Shown: piece after piece, positions 62,780 to 64,000 of the stretch | How the letters are laid out: each line of letters opens with the position of its first letter | Numbering within the stretch: position 1 is the first letter of the stretch | DNA from: Edolisoma coerulescens | Taxonomy: Eukaryota > Chordata > Aves > Passeriformes > Campephagidae | Assembly (NCBI GenBank): GCA_013397115.1 | Contig: VWZW01006289.1 | Span: 3,791,265 to 3,855,264, forward strand | DNA: 64,000 bases | Reading direction: 5' to 3' | Position numbers and translations under genes: made by a program | The notes under the pieces: model-generated | Told to the model about the DNA's origin: nothing | Databases searched by the model: none | What the model saw: the letters and a program-made list of their open reading frames with translations, nothing else

Positions 62780-62807
<28 letters not shown>
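62780..62807. repeat. (TA)14 microsatellite
   Basis: Pure alternating TA over 28 bases, likely polymorphic in length. Confidence 0.97.
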
Positions 62808-62810
<3 letters not shown>

Positions 62811-64000
62811 AATACATATGAAAAAGCCTAGTCATGCTTTCATAAATTAGAGAATGATCCTTTTAATGATCAAAAATGCTAAAGTATTGCACTAGTAAGT
62901 GAAAGAATGATCTGATGTTTTCAGTCAATACATAAAGCATTCCAGCCTAGTCAATATTATTGTGATTCATTTTCTTCTTCAAAATACAAAGCACTAGTGA
63001 TATTTCAAGGAACAAGGTTATGAAATAGTCTTGGAATTGTTCTTCCCACAGTGAATTATATGCTTGTAAAAATTTATTAAAAACAGTTCTCAATGATCAA
63101 AATATTAAACCACAATCTTCTAAAAATTTTAACATGGTCTCCAATGTTACTGCCTTTTTCCTCTGAACCTCTCTGCATCTGCATATATATTTGTTAACAT
63201 GCACATTATGTGATATATAGAATACATGATTACCTAATAGCATACAGCTATAAGGGGGTTTTTGACATATGAAATTAAATACAGTTTTCCCATAAGTACA
63301 GGTACAATATTTTAAAAAATATTCCAATAATGACTTTTATTTTATTCTAATTCACAATAAACACTGTGTCTAAAGGGTAAGCATTTCAAAAGTAATGGTG
63401 ATACCTTTCTCCCAACTAGTTTTATGATATACACTCACCATACTATGTATAGTGTATTGTGATGGAAAGGACTATTTCATATATTAAGCTGCAAACTTTC
63501 CTCCAAACTGCCTTAGAAATATATTTATTCATTTGAAAAGGTTTTAAATATCTCAGCATATCTGATTTTAATCTTCTGTTATATGAAAATTGCCAATCAC
63601 AGGTTTCACAAAAATGAGGGACGGTTGTAATTTTGGCACTGCTGCCAAGAATAATTTCCTCCCGAAAGCAACTTTCAAGTGTCTTTGTTTCATAAATTGA
63701 GCATTAAACGAAACTTTGTAATTCTCAAGCACTAGAATCTATGTCATGTATGCTGCTGTGGTTTCAACAGCTGTATAGGAAACACAATAAAACTATTTTG
63801 CTCACAGGGAAATTAAATTCATTGATGTTTGTAAGACATTCTGAGAGCCACACACAGAAGGTGGTATGTAAGTGTCCATGTATGAAGGCAATGAATATTA
63901 CTCTAGTTGTGTGGCTTTATAGATAACATAACATGGAACTACTTTACTCAGACCAATCAAAGAAATAAGGATTATCTAGAATGTTATGGAAAGTTTAATG
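62808..64000. other. Non-coding unique sequence
   Basis: AT-rich and stop-dense, with no recognised feature. Near 63631-63648 TTGGC and GCCAA flank a 6-base spacer, one base longer than the ideal NFI dyad. Confidence 0.55.

Noticed and set aside
63631..63648. NFI-type dyad TTGGC...GCCAA
   Set aside because: The spacer is 6 bases and not the required 5, so it is not a proper NFI site.

Overview
The window is AT-rich vertebrate nuclear DNA, almost certainly from a bird. The best marker is a CR1 LINE 3' end at 15337-15752 (minus strand). Its closing segment follows the avian CR1-J/Y type closely, and three more decayed CR1 pieces lie at 5640-5886 (+), 38971-39060 (-) and 51046-51140 (-). CR1 is sparse and other interspersed repeats are few, as in bird genomes. 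I found no convincing protein-coding exon, no tRNA or rRNA, and no bacterial-style gene organisation. The open frames are short, mostly lie in AT-rich sequence, often overlap on opposite strands and match no family I recognise. The window therefore looks like intergenic desert or the inside of a very long intron.

Layout: 1-5.6 kb is non-coding sequence with a MIR-like trace (about 790-905) and a clear, broken relic of a Ty3/Gypsy reverse transcriptase (1750-2215). A CR1 fragment follows at 5.6 kb, then a possible regulatory block at 6.66-7.27 kb. At 10.3-10.99 kb a segment ends in AATAAA plus 19 A, like the 3' end of a copied transcript. The main CR1 is at 15.3 kb. From 15.8 to 33.8 kb there is essentially featureless unique sequence with simple repeats and small local duplications.

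The densest regulatory-looking part is 33.8-35.4 kb. It holds an exact DR1 nuclear-receptor element, an exact POU octamer and, about 0.9 kb further on, an 11-bp dyad whose arms carry T-box-like half-sites joined to an AT-rich homeodomain-like core. From 35.4 to 64 kb the sequence is again unique non-coding DNA with small duplications and hairpins, a GC-richer open stretch at 44.9-45.9 kb, one N at 55436, a 13-bp minisatellite and a TA microsatellite.

The most unusual structure is at 56377-56503: two arms of 59 and 57 bases, about 90% complementary, around an 11-base loop. It would make a long hairpin if transcribed. No genes work together here. The plausible function of the window is cis-regulatory, plus perhaps an unannotated hairpin or non-coding RNA. 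Conservation and transcription data would decide that; neither could be consulted.
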